Positions 1 through 6,577 of a stretch of 15,853 nt of DNA are shown here, one piece after another. Made by a program: the position numbers and the translations under genes. The notes beneath the pieces are model-generated. The model made no database searches. It saw only the letters and a program-made list of their open reading frames with translations, and was not told where the DNA came from. The DNA comes from Limivivens sp934393555 (GTDB taxonomy: Bacteria; Bacillota; Clostridia; Lachnospirales; Lachnospiraceae), in the NCBI GenBank assembly GCA_934393555.1, contig CAKRQP010000046.1, positions 1 through 15,853 of the forward strand, given 5' to 3'. Each line of letters opens with the position of its first letter. Positions within the stretch are counted from its first letter, which is position 1.

Positions 1-3
1 CAT
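1..3 (-). CDS. possible start codon of a gene leaving the window to the left
   Basis: On the minus strand the stop codon of purD is followed after about 4 bases by AAGAGAGG, then 10 bases, then an ATG whose last base is position 1. That arrangement looks like a ribosome site and start of a further gene in the purine operon. Only one codon is inside the window, so nothing can be said about its product. Confidence 0.35.
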
Positions 4-25
4 AAATCTTGTACCTCTCTTACTT

Positions 26-1297
26 TCAAGCCTCATCAATGGCTTTTCCAATGTCATGGCGGTAATACTTGTTGTCAAAATCGATCCATTTGACAGCCTC
101 ATAGGCATTGGCTCTGGCCGCTTTCAGGTTTTCTCCCTTTGCAGTCACACCAAGCACGCGGCCTCCGTTGGTCACGATCGTATCTCCGTCAAATTTTGTT
201 CCTGCATGGAATACATAGTATCCCTCTTTGTCTTTGAAGTTTTCCAGTCCGCGGATCGGAAGACCTTTCTCATATTTTACCGGATAACCCTCACTTGCAA
301 GAACTACGCAGACAGCTGCGTTGTCCTCAAACTGAAGATCTGTTTCATCCAGTTTTCCGTCAATGCAGGCCTCGCAGACATCCACCAGATCATTTTTCAT
401 CCGCGGAAGGACTACCTGTGCCTCCGGATCACCAAAACGGGCATTGTACTCCAGCACCCGCGGTCCTTTTTCTGTCAGCATCAGACCGAAGAAAATGATT
501 CCCTTAAACTCACGGCCTTCTTTTGCCATCGCATCCACCGTTGCCTGATAGATATATTTTTTACAGAAATCATCCACTTCATCCGTATAGAAAGGACTGG
601 GTGAAAAAGTTCCCATTCCTCCGGTATTCAGTCCGGTATCACCGTCTCCTGCCCGCTTATGATCCTGCGCAGAGGTCATGGTCTTGATGGTCTTGCCGTC
701 CACAAAGGAAAGGACAGAAACCTCACGGCCGGTCATAAACTCTTCCACGACCAGACGGTTTCCGGCAGAACCGAACTTCTTGTCTGTCATGATCTCTTTG
801 ACGCCCTCTTTTGCCTCGTCAAGATTCTGGCAGATCAGAACGCCTTTTCCGAGAGCCAGGCCATCGGCCTTTAAAACGATCGGGAAATCCGCTGTTTCCA
901 GATATGCAAGTGCAGCCTCTGCAGAATCAAAGGTTTCATAGGCAGCTGTAGGGATCTGGTATTTTTTCATCAGATCCTTGGAAAATGCCTTGGAACCCTC
1001 CAGGATCGCTGCGTTCTTTCTCGGACCGAAGACCCGTAAGCCCTGGGCTTCAAACACATCAACGATACCGCCTACCAGAGGATCATCCATTCCAATGATG
1101 GTAAGGTCTACCGCCTGTTCTTTTGCAAATGCAGCCAGTCTGTCAAACTCCATGGCTGTAATAGGAACACATTCTGCATACTCCGCAATTCCGGCGTTTC
1201 CCGGTGCACAGTAAATTTTATCCACTCTGGGGCTCTGAGCCACTTTCCACGCAAGTGCATGCTCTCTGCCGCCGCTGCCAACGATCAATACTTTCAT
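26..1297 (-). CDS. purD: phosphoribosylamine-glycine ligase (GAR synthetase)
   Basis: Cytoplasmic enzyme of de novo purine synthesis that joins glycine to 5-phosphoribosylamine with ATP, giving glycinamide ribonucleotide. The 423 residues match the usual family length. Visible parts are the N-terminal GSGGREHAL loop (residues 7-15), the ATP-grasp segment KADGLALGKGV (143-153), DHKRAGDGD with the TGGMG turn (212-229), and LEYNARFGDPE (282-292), which carries the metal and ATP ligands. The usual G-P-E-x-P-L motif of the N domain reads GMDDPL here (69-74), a conservative variant. The ATG is preceded by AAAGGAG, and the gene starts 13 bases after the purN stop. It is the last complete gene of the purE-M-N-D operon, though the operon may continue past the left edge. 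Confidence 0.97.
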   Translation of the reverse strand: MKVLIVGSGGREHALAWKVAQSPRVDKIYCAPGNAGIAEYAECVPITAMEFDRLAAFAKEQAVDLTIIGMDDPLVGGIVDVFEAQGLRVFGPRKNAAILEGSKAFSKDLMKKYQIPTAAYETFDSAEAALAYLETADFPIVLKADGLALGKGVLICQNLDEAKEGVKEIMTDKKFGSAGNRLVVEEFMTGREVSVLSFVDGKTIKTMTSAQDHKRAGDGDTGLNTGGMGTFSPSPFYTDEVDDFCKKYIYQATVDAMAKEGREFKGIIFFGLMLTEKGPRVLEYNARFGDPEAQVVLPRMKNDLVDVCEACIDGKLDETDLQFEDNAAVCVVLASEGYPVKYEKGLPIRGLENFKDKEGYYVFHAGTKFDGDTIVTNGGRVLGVTAKGENLKAARANAYEAVKWIDFDNKYYRHDIGKAIDEA

Positions 1298-1310
1298 TTT
1301 CTATGCTCCT

Positions 1311-1940
1311 TTATCCTTCCGAGATCACTGTCCGGTGATCCACTACCTTTACTTTTCCGTTAGCGATCAGATCGATCGCCTTCGGCATGATGACCCACTC
1401 TGCCTCTTCCATCACACGACGCTGAAGTATCTCCGGTGTATCGCCGTCTTTGATCTCTACGGCTTTCTGGAGAATGATCGGACCGGTATCTGTGCCGTCA
1501 TCCACAAAATGAACCGTAGCACCGGTCACCTTCACACCTCGTTCCAGAGCCGCTTCATGAACCTTCAGGCCATAATAGCCGGTTCCGCAGAAGGAGGGAA
1601 TGAGGGACGGATGGATATTGATGATCCGATTCGGATAAGCCTCTACCATGATCTTCGGAATCACCACAAGACAGCCTGCCAGCACCACGAGATCTACGTG
1701 ATAAGACTGGATTTTCTGAAGAAGCGCCTCGTTAAATTCCTCTCTGGATGCATAATCCTTCGGTGATACGACTGCCGCATCGATGCCGTTCTGCTTCGCT
1801 CTTTCCAGAGCGTAGGCAGAACGGTTATTGCTGATCACCACTGCGATCTCGGCATTCGTCACGGTTCCGTTTCCAATGCTGTCGATGATCGCCTGGAGAT
1901 TGGTCCCGCCGCCGGAGACCAGGACTGCCATTCTCAGCAT
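1311..1940 (-). CDS. purN: phosphoribosylglycinamide formyltransferase, folate-dependent
   Basis: Transfers the formyl group of 10-formyltetrahydrofolate to glycinamide ribonucleotide, the step after PurD. The 209-residue protein has the phosphate-binding SGGGTNLQ (residues 9-16), the catalytic stretch INIHPSLIPSFCG (N108, H110) and HFVDDGTDTGP (H144, D151). The Asn-His pair and the His-to-Asp spacing of seven match the catalytic triad known for the E. coli enzyme. The start overlaps the end of purM by 7 bases. AAGGAG lies about 8 bases upstream and favours this ATG over an in-frame ATG three codons later. The overlap suggests translational coupling with purM, whose product acts two steps later. 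Confidence 0.96.
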   Translation of the reverse strand: MLRMAVLVSGGGTNLQAIIDSIGNGTVTNAEIAVVISNNRSAYALERAKQNGIDAAVVSPKDYASREEFNEALLQKIQSYHVDLVVLAGCLVVIPKIMVEAYPNRIINIHPSLIPSFCGTGYYGLKVHEAALERGVKVTGATVHFVDDGTDTGPIILQKAVEIKDGDTPEILQRRVMEEAEWVIMPKAIDLIANGKVKVVDHRTVISEG

Positions 1941-2959
1941 AAGGTTACTCCTTTTTCTCCTGCATCGATATGACCGATGACATAAGGAGTCTCACCGGCT
2001 GCCTTGACAGCCTCCATAACGGTATCCGCATCTTTCGGATCCACAGCAAGCACAAGGCCGATACCCATATTGAAGGTATTGTACATCATATGCTCCTCGA
2101 TCTGACCTTCCTTCTGAAGCATGCGGAAGATCGCCGGAACCTCATAGCTGTTCTTCTCGATCACTGCATGTGCACCTTCCGGAAGCATACGCGGAACGTT
2201 CTCGTAGAAACCGCCGCCGGTGATATGGCTGCAGCCTTTTACTCTCACGCCTGCATTCTTGATGCTCTTCATCGTCTTTACGTAAATCTTGGTCGGTGCC
2301 AGAAGTGCCTCACCGAGAGTCTTTCCAAGCTCCTCATGATAGGTGTCCAGAGTTTCCTTCTCCATCTTGAAGACACTGCGGACCAGAGAAAAACCATTGC
2401 TGTGAACACCGCTGGATGCGATTCCGATCAGGGTATCGCCTGCTTTGATATCTGCTCCGGTAATGAGGTCCTTCTGATCTACCACACCAACAGCAAAGCC
2501 TGCCAGATCATACTCATCCACCGGATAGAAGCCCGGCATCTCAGCAGTCTCACCGCCGATCAGCGCTGCATCAGACTGGAGACAGCCGTCAGCCACACCT
2601 TTTACGATGGAAGCGATCTTCTCCGGATAGTTTTTGCCGCAGGCAATGTAATCCAGAAAGAACAGCGGCTCTCCGCCTGCACATGCAATGTCGTTTACAC
2701 ACATAGCCACACAGTCAATACCAACGGTATCATGCTTGTCCATGATGAAAGCCAGTTTCAGTTTGGTACCCACTCCATCGGTTCCGGATACCAGGGTCGG
2801 ATGCTCCATGTCTTTAAATTTATCCATGGAAAATGCACCTGAAAATCCGCCGATCCCGCCAAGCACTTCACTGCGCATGGTTTTCTTTACATGCTCCTTC
2901 ATAAGCTCTACTGATTTGTAACCCGCCTCGATATCTACGCCTGCCTTCTTGTAATCCAT
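1934..2959 (-). CDS. purM: phosphoribosylformylglycinamidine cyclo-ligase (AIR synthetase)
   Basis: Closes the imidazole ring of formylglycinamidine ribonucleotide with ATP to give 5-aminoimidazole ribonucleotide. The 341 residues are the normal size. Family hallmarks are GTDGVGTK (residues 59-66), a GGETAEMPG motif near the middle, SSGVHSNGFSLVR, and HITGGGFYENVPR in the second half. These belong to the PurM/PurL/SelD ATP-binding fold. AAGGAGG stands 10 bases before the ATG. The gene follows purE after 58 bases that show no terminator and overlaps purN, so it is co-transcribed. Its product AIR is the substrate for the purK/purE step encoded just upstream. Confidence 0.97.
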   Translation of the reverse strand: MDYKKAGVDIEAGYKSVELMKEHVKKTMRSEVLGGIGGFSGAFSMDKFKDMEHPTLVSGTDGVGTKLKLAFIMDKHDTVGIDCVAMCVNDIACAGGEPLFFLDYIACGKNYPEKIASIVKGVADGCLQSDAALIGGETAEMPGFYPVDEYDLAGFAVGVVDQKDLITGADIKAGDTLIGIASSGVHSNGFSLVRSVFKMEKETLDTYHEELGKTLGEALLAPTKIYVKTMKSIKNAGVRVKGCSHITGGGFYENVPRMLPEGAHAVIEKNSYEVPAIFRMLQKEGQIEEHMMYNTFNMGIGLVLAVDPKDADTVMEAVKAAGETPYVIGHIDAGEKGVTLC

Positions 2960-3017
2960 TTTGGAAAATCCTCCTTCATTTATCCTGATCTCGTTTTTCT
3001 CGAAATGTTTCTCTGAA

Positions 3018-3527
3018 TTATTTCTTCATGTATTCCTTGTATCCGACCTTGTCAAGCTTCTCGGCCTTTGCCACTACCTGCTCTTTCATTTCCACAGAGT
3101 AAGCTTTCAGTCTCTCAAGAAGCGCCTCATCGGAAGTCGCAAGGATCTTGGCTGCCAGAATACCTGCGTTGGCACCACCGTTAATGGCTACCGTCGCCAC
3201 CGGAATGCCTGTGGGCATCTGCACGATGGAGTAAAGGGAGTCTCTTCCTCCCAGAGAAGTGGTGTGCATGGGAATACCGATGACCGGCATCGGGAAGATA
3301 GCAGCACACATTCCCGGCAGATGAGCCGCCATACCGGCTCCCGCAATGATCACCTTGAAGCCCTTGCTCTCAGCGGATTTTGCATACTCAAAAAACTCAT
3401 CCGGTTCTCTGTGTGCAGAAATAATGGTCATTTCATAATCGATTCCCAGTTTTTCCAGGATATCCGCAGCTTTCGCCATAACCGGCATATCCGAATCACT
3501 GCCCATTACAATACCGACTTTTGCCAT
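3018..3527 (-). CDS. purE: N5-carboxyaminoimidazole ribonucleotide mutase (class I PurE)
   Basis: Converts N5-carboxyaminoimidazole ribonucleotide to the 4-carboxy isomer in purine synthesis. The 169-residue protein is the bacterial single-domain size. It shows GSDSDMP (residues 9-15), SAHREPD (37-43, with the family's catalytic His) and GAGMAAHLPG (63-72, a second active-site His), followed by PVIGIPM and an AINGGANAG segment. The pattern is that of class I PurE, which normally works with the ATP-dependent PurK; no purK is present here. AAGGAG lies 10 bases before the ATG. It is the first gene of the operon and has its own promoter about 50 bases upstream. Confidence 0.97.
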   Translation of the reverse strand: MAKVGIVMGSDSDMPVMAKAADILEKLGIDYEMTIISAHREPDEFFEYAKSAESKGFKVIIAGAGMAAHLPGMCAAIFPMPVIGIPMHTTSLGGRDSLYSIVQMPTGIPVATVAINGGANAGILAAKILATSDEALLERLKAYSVEMKEQVVAKAEKLDKVGYKEYMKK

Positions 3528-3580
3528 GATTCATAATCTCCTTTAGATATGTATAGTTTTATTTCAGTTCCTATCCTTTT

Positions 3581-3609
3581 ATTTTACTAAGACTTCCTGT
3601 CATTGTCAA
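3581..3609 (-). promoter_or_regulatory. promoter of the purE-M-N-D operon
   Basis: On the minus strand a perfect -35 box TTGACA (3604-3609) is followed after 17 bases by TAAAAT (3581-3586). Transcription should start near 3574, leaving a leader of about 47 bases before purE. That leader is too short to hold a purine riboswitch aptamer plus expression platform, and none is visible. Confidence 0.85.
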
Positions 3610-3694
3610 CCAATCTTCCTTAACGCATTTCACATTTATCCATTGCTTTTTCCGGAAAAAAACGACAAATTGTCAGAAAAGGAGGCAGAAGATC

Positions 3695-3740
3695 AAAAAA
3701 GCTGCAGTCCCCGGAACGGATCTTTCCGAAGAACTGCAGC
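3695..3740 (-). terminator. Rho-independent terminator behind mgtE
   Basis: Minus strand: GCTGCAGT pairs with ACTGCAGC at the base, an inner CGGAA/TTCCG stem sits on top, and six T residues follow (3695-3700). It begins 25 bases after the mgtE stop and separates mgtE from the purine promoter. Confidence 0.88.
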
Positions 3741-3765
3741 CAGTCTGTTTTCTGATCATATAAGA

Positions 3766-5163
3766 CTATCCGGCCAGATGCAGGACGCCGATGAGCAGGA
3801 CGCCGCACAGACCATAATAAGAAATAACTGCCACCAGGTCGTTGATCGTGGTGATCAGAGGACCGGAAGCCACTGCCGGATCCACATGGATCTTTTTGAA
3901 AAAAAGCGGGATACAGGTTCCCACTGCTCCGGAAATGACCATGGCCAGAACCAGTGAAAGACCGATGCAGGCAGATACCGCATAGGAAAAACCAAACGGT
4001 TTTCCTTTAAACAGCGCAATATAAAGACCGATGAACAGGAATGAAAGGAATCCCAGGATCAGACCATTGGAGAAACCGATGCGCATTTCCTTCCATACCA
4101 GTTCCAGCTTCTGTTTTCCGGTCAGGGACTCATCCATCAGTACGCGGATGGTAACAGCCAGGGACTGGGTACCCACGTTTCCTGCCATGTCAAGGATCAG
4201 GGACTGGAAACACATAATGATGGTGAGCTGGCTCACTACCTGTTCAAAGATGCCTACCACAGATGATACCACCATGCCAAGTGCCAGCAGGATCAGAAGC
4301 CAGGGAAGACGTTTTTTGATGCTCTCTTTTAAAGGCTCCTTCAGATCCTCCTCTGCAGTCAGACCTGCGAATTTCGCATAATCCTCTCCCATCTCGTCAT
4401 CGACCAGTTCTACAATGCTCTGAGAAGTGATCACACCCAGAAGCTTGTTGTCATTGTCCAGGACCGGGATGGAGTCTTCGGAATAGTTTTTCAGCTTTTC
4501 AATACAGTCATCGATCTGCTCCTGTCCGTAAACGTACGGATAGGAGGTAACGATCTGCTGCTCCAGCGGGGATTCCTGCCTGGCAATGATCAGATCCTTC
4601 AGATCGATGGCTCCATAAAAGGTGCCGTCTTCCGTCACCACGAAGATCGTGGAAATATTATCATTTTTTGCCGCCTGATCGATCAGGCCGCTCATAGCCT
4701 GTTTTACCGTAAGATTTTCACGGATCACGATACAGTTGGTCGTCATGCGGCTTCCGATCTCATCATCGTCAAAGGAAGCAATGATCGCCATATCTTTTCT
4801 GGCATCTGCATCCATCAGTGCGATCAGGACCGCTCTCTTTTCCTTGGACGTCATACGCAGAACATCCACCACGGCATCCGTTTCCATACCGGAAAGGATC
4901 GCTGCCGCCTTCTTGATGTCCATCTCATCCAGATATTCCGCCGCCTGTTTTTCATCAATATGCTCAAAAATATCGGAAAGCATTCCTATATCAAGAATAC
5001 GGTATACCTTCCGTCTTTCCGTGAGTGTCAGTTCCGGAAACACCTCTGCCAGATCATTCTCGTGATAATCTTCCAGCTTGTCACGCATGATCCCCGGTGA
5101 GGCGTTGCTTCTGACAATGTCAAGGATTTCTGACTTGTAGTCTTCCTGTACGTTGTTTTCCAT
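3766..5163 (-). CDS. mgtE: MgtE-family magnesium channel/transporter
   Basis: Membrane protein that imports Mg2+ and is gated by Mg2+ bound to its cytoplasmic domains. From the chosen ATG it has 465 residues, typical of the family: an alpha-helical N domain (about 1-125), two CBS domains (about 135-195 and 200-260), a connecting helix, then five membrane spans (about 285-465). The pore signature MAGNVGTQSL is at 326-335. The segment DPAVASGP leading into TINDLVAV (428-446) holds Asp442, the likely counterpart of the ion-binding Asp in the last-but-one helix. The frame stays open upstream to 5304, but the ATG at 5163 has AGGAGG five bases before it, while the upstream ATG has no ribosome site. 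The gene is single, with its own promoter, long leader and terminator. Confidence 0.95.
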   Translation of the reverse strand: MENNVQEDYKSEILDIVRSNASPGIMRDKLEDYHENDLAEVFPELTLTERRKVYRILDIGMLSDIFEHIDEKQAAEYLDEMDIKKAAAILSGMETDAVVDVLRMTSKEKRAVLIALMDADARKDMAIIASFDDDEIGSRMTTNCIVIRENLTVKQAMSGLIDQAAKNDNISTIFVVTEDGTFYGAIDLKDLIIARQESPLEQQIVTSYPYVYGQEQIDDCIEKLKNYSEDSIPVLDNDNKLLGVITSQSIVELVDDEMGEDYAKFAGLTAEEDLKEPLKESIKKRLPWLLILLALGMVVSSVVGIFEQVVSQLTIIMCFQSLILDMAGNVGTQSLAVTIRVLMDESLTGKQKLELVWKEMRIGFSNGLILGFLSFLFIGLYIALFKGKPFGFSYAVSACIGLSLVLAMVISGAVGTCIPLFFKKIHVDPAVASGPLITTINDLVAVISYYGLCGVLLIGVLHLAG

Positions 5164-5168
5164 TTCGC

Positions 5169-5174
5169 CCTCCT
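5169..5174 (-). promoter_or_regulatory. ribosome site that fixes the mgtE start
   Basis: AGGAGG lies five bases before the ATG at 5163. It decides against an in-frame start 47 codons earlier. A second AGGAGG a few bases upstream is part of a small TTACCT/AGGTAA hairpin and could be a decoy or accessory site. Confidence 0.8.
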
Positions 5175-5215
5175 GTTTTACCTCCTGGTAAGGTAATTCT
5201 ATCCATTCTTTCTGT

Positions 5216-5235
5216 TTTTTTGCACACGCAAAAAA
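5216..5235 (-). repeat. 8-bp inverted repeat in the mgtE leader
   Basis: TTTTTTGC and GCAAAAAA flank a 4-base loop, 53 bases before the mgtE start codon. It could form a hairpin in the leader RNA. It is AT-rich and is not followed by a T-run, so it is not a standard terminator. Confidence 0.5.
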
Positions 5236-5363
5236 GATGCTGCTGCCGGAAATATAATTTTCGACCATGACATCAAAAGAGATGAAGAACTTTTCGTCCT
5301 TCATAAACAGTTGCAGTTATAGCGATACTCAGGCTTGGATTTTTGAAAACAGAACAGGAAATA

Positions 5364-5441
5364 TCAGAGCAGACAGAACAGACTGCCGCTCATCTCCCAT
5401 TCCATGTTTCTACTTCGCCCATGACTGTCGCAACCGTCCAT
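5364..5441 (-). CDS. possible 25-residue leader peptide ahead of mgtE
   Basis: An ATG at 5441 is preceded by AGGTGA five bases upstream and opens a 25-codon frame ending in TGA. The peptide begins MDGCDSHGRSRN and ends LFCLL; it has no run of one amino acid that would suggest classical attenuation. What makes it worth listing is position: its ribosome site lies in the 5' strand (5455-5442) and its last codons in the 3' strand (5382-5369) of the same predicted leader helix, so translation would open that helix. No homologue is known to me, and short open frames occur by chance. Confidence 0.2.
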   Translation of the reverse strand: MDGCDSHGRSRNMEWEMSGSLFCLL

Positions 5442-5553
5442 TCTGTTCACCTGCCTTTATCCATAAATTTTTTTCAGAAATTTCAGCAGACACGCTTTGC
5501 GTTTTTCTGCTGATCTGCATAAAGATGAGCCGGAGATCCCCGACTCCTTTGCT

Positions 5554-5582
5554 ATTATAGTACCTTTCCCGGGAAATTGCAA
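5554..5582 (-). promoter_or_regulatory. promoter of mgtE
   Basis: Minus strand TTGCAA (5577-5582), 17-base spacer, perfect TATAAT (5554-5559). It mirrors the degV promoter around position 5597. Confidence 0.75.
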
Positions 5583-5619
5583 GCGGACACAACAGATTTT
5601 CAAGACTGTTCTTGCAATT
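5575..5619. repeat. 9-bp perfect inverted repeat spanning two divergent -35 boxes
   Basis: AATTGCAAG (5575-5583) and CTTGCAATT (5611-5619) are perfect reverse complements around a centre at 5597. Each arm contains the TTGCAA -35 box of one of the two divergent promoters. Between them are further pairs: AACAG/CTGTT (5591-5595 and 5606-5610) and CAAGA/TCTTG (5601-5605 and 5610-5614). One or more could be operator half-sites. Confidence 0.6.
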
Positions 5620-5640
5620 ATCTTTTCCTGTCAGTATAAT
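5612..5640 (+). promoter_or_regulatory. promoter of degV
   Basis: TTGCAA (5612-5617), 17-base spacer, perfect TATAAT (5635-5640), with a second overlapping TATAAT at 5640-5645. The leader to the degV ATG is about 73 bases. Confidence 0.78.
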
Positions 5641-5719
5641 ATAATGTTGTGGGTAAAAAGTCTTTTGCCCTGGCTGATGACAGCAAATCCTCAAAAGAAG
5701 TAAAGGAGATTATATATAT

Positions 5720-6577
5720 ATGAGTCACAGTATAGCAGTCATGACCGATACAAACAGCGGGCTTACCCCGGAGCAGGCGAAGGAGCTTGGCGTTTATCTT
5801 CTGCCTATGCCTATCCTGATCAATGGAAAAGAGTATTATGAGCACCAGACCATCACTCCGAAGGAATTTTATGAAAAGATGCAGGAGAAGGCAGATATCA
5901 GCACAGCCCAGCCCTCTCCCGCTGATCTGATGGACCTCTGGGAAGAAATTTTAAAGACTCACGATGAGATCGTGCATATCCCCATGTCCAGCGGTCTTTC
6001 CGGAAGCTGTGAAACCGCCGCCGGTTTTGCAAAAGAATTTGACGGCCGTGTCCTTGTCGTAGACAATCACCGGATTTCCGTTACCATGCGCCAGTCTGTT
6101 CTGGAAGCCCTCCAGATGGCCAGAGAGGGAAAAACAGGCACCGAGATCAAAGAATATCTGGAAAAAGACGGTCTGGAATCCAGTATCTACATTGCCGTCA
6201 ATACTCTGGAATACCTGAAGAAGGGCGGTCGTGTCACAGCGGCCGGTGCTGCCATCGGCAGTGTCCTTAATATCAAGCCGGTACTTCAGATCCAGGGTGG
6301 AAAACTGGATGCCTATAAGAAGGTCCGGGGCATGAAAGCTGCGATAAAGGCCATCATCGACGGTCTGAAGCAGGATGAAGCCGTTCGCTTCAAAGGTCAG
6401 AAGCTTCTGATCCGTGCCGCTTATTCCGGTGACGACTCCGTGGGCGAGATGTGGCAGGCAGAACTGCAGAAAGCGTTCCCGGAATACACGATTGAAAAAG
6501 ATCCGCTTCCCTTAAGCATTGCCTGCCATACCGGTGCCGATGCCCTTGGAGTCGGCATCATGAAGGATATTTTATAA
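5720..6577 (+). CDS. DegV family fatty-acid-binding protein (FakB-like)
   Basis: DegV proteins bind a fatty acid. FakB members present it to the kinase FakA, giving acyl-phosphate for phospholipid synthesis. The 285 residues are the usual length. The N-terminal DTNSG (10-14), the T-x-Q-P-S motif (62-66, here TAQPS), SSGLSGS (90-96), the KKGGR segment and the C-terminal CHTGADALGVG all contribute to the fatty-acid pocket in the family. No signal peptide or membrane span is seen, so it is cytoplasmic. The ribosome site AAAGGAGA is 11-12 bases from the ATG across a TA repeat, a rather long spacing. It is the only plus-strand gene here, has its own promoter divergent from mgtE, and ends within the stop region of the opposing peptidase gene. 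Which fatty acid it binds cannot be read from the sequence. Confidence 0.93.
   Translation: MSHSIAVMTDTNSGLTPEQAKELGVYLLPMPILINGKEYYEHQTITPKEFYEKMQEKADISTAQPSPADLMDLWEEILKTHDEIVHIPMSSGLSGSCETAAGFAKEFDGRVLVVDNHRISVTMRQSVLEALQMAREGKTGTEIKEYLEKDGLESSIYIAVNTLEYLKKGGRVTAAGAAIGSVLNIKPVLQIQGGKLDAYKKVRGMKAAIKAIIDGLKQDEAVRFKGQKLLIRAAYSGDDSVGEMWQAELQKAFPEYTIEKDPLPLSIACHTGADALGVGIMKDIL

Larger units (their letters stand above)
5164..5547 (-). promoter_or_regulatory. long untranslated leader of mgtE, possibly a regulatory RNA
   Basis: From the predicted start of transcription near 5547 to the mgtE ATG lie about 385 bases. I see no conserved M-box (ykoK) magnesium riboswitch core. The leader does contain pairing potential: GCAG plus AACAGA (5454-5442) can pair with TCTGTT and CTGC (5382-5369). 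A second copy, TTCTGTT (5354-5348), could compete for the same AACAGAA strand. Nearer the gene are a GAAGGAC/GTTCTTC hairpin and an 8-bp hairpin at 5216-5235. A short open frame with a ribosome site lies within the first helix. Regulation by Mg2+ is inference from the gene served. Confidence 0.4.

Noticed and set aside
1970..2842. Long plus-strand open frame of 290 codons
   Set aside because: It lies entirely opposite purM, has no ribosome site, and its composition is a mirror of the real gene.
3528..3694. Purine riboswitch before purE
   Set aside because: The predicted leader is about 47 bases, and no aptamer-like three-way junction is visible.
5164..5547. M-box (ykoK) magnesium riboswitch before mgtE
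   Set aside because: The expected conserved core stretches could not be found by eye on the minus strand; a covariance search would be needed to be certain.
5410..5694. Minus-strand open frame of 94 codons in the mgtE-degV gap
   Set aside because: It would have to start upstream of the mgtE promoter, crosses both promoters, and lacks a ribosome site.
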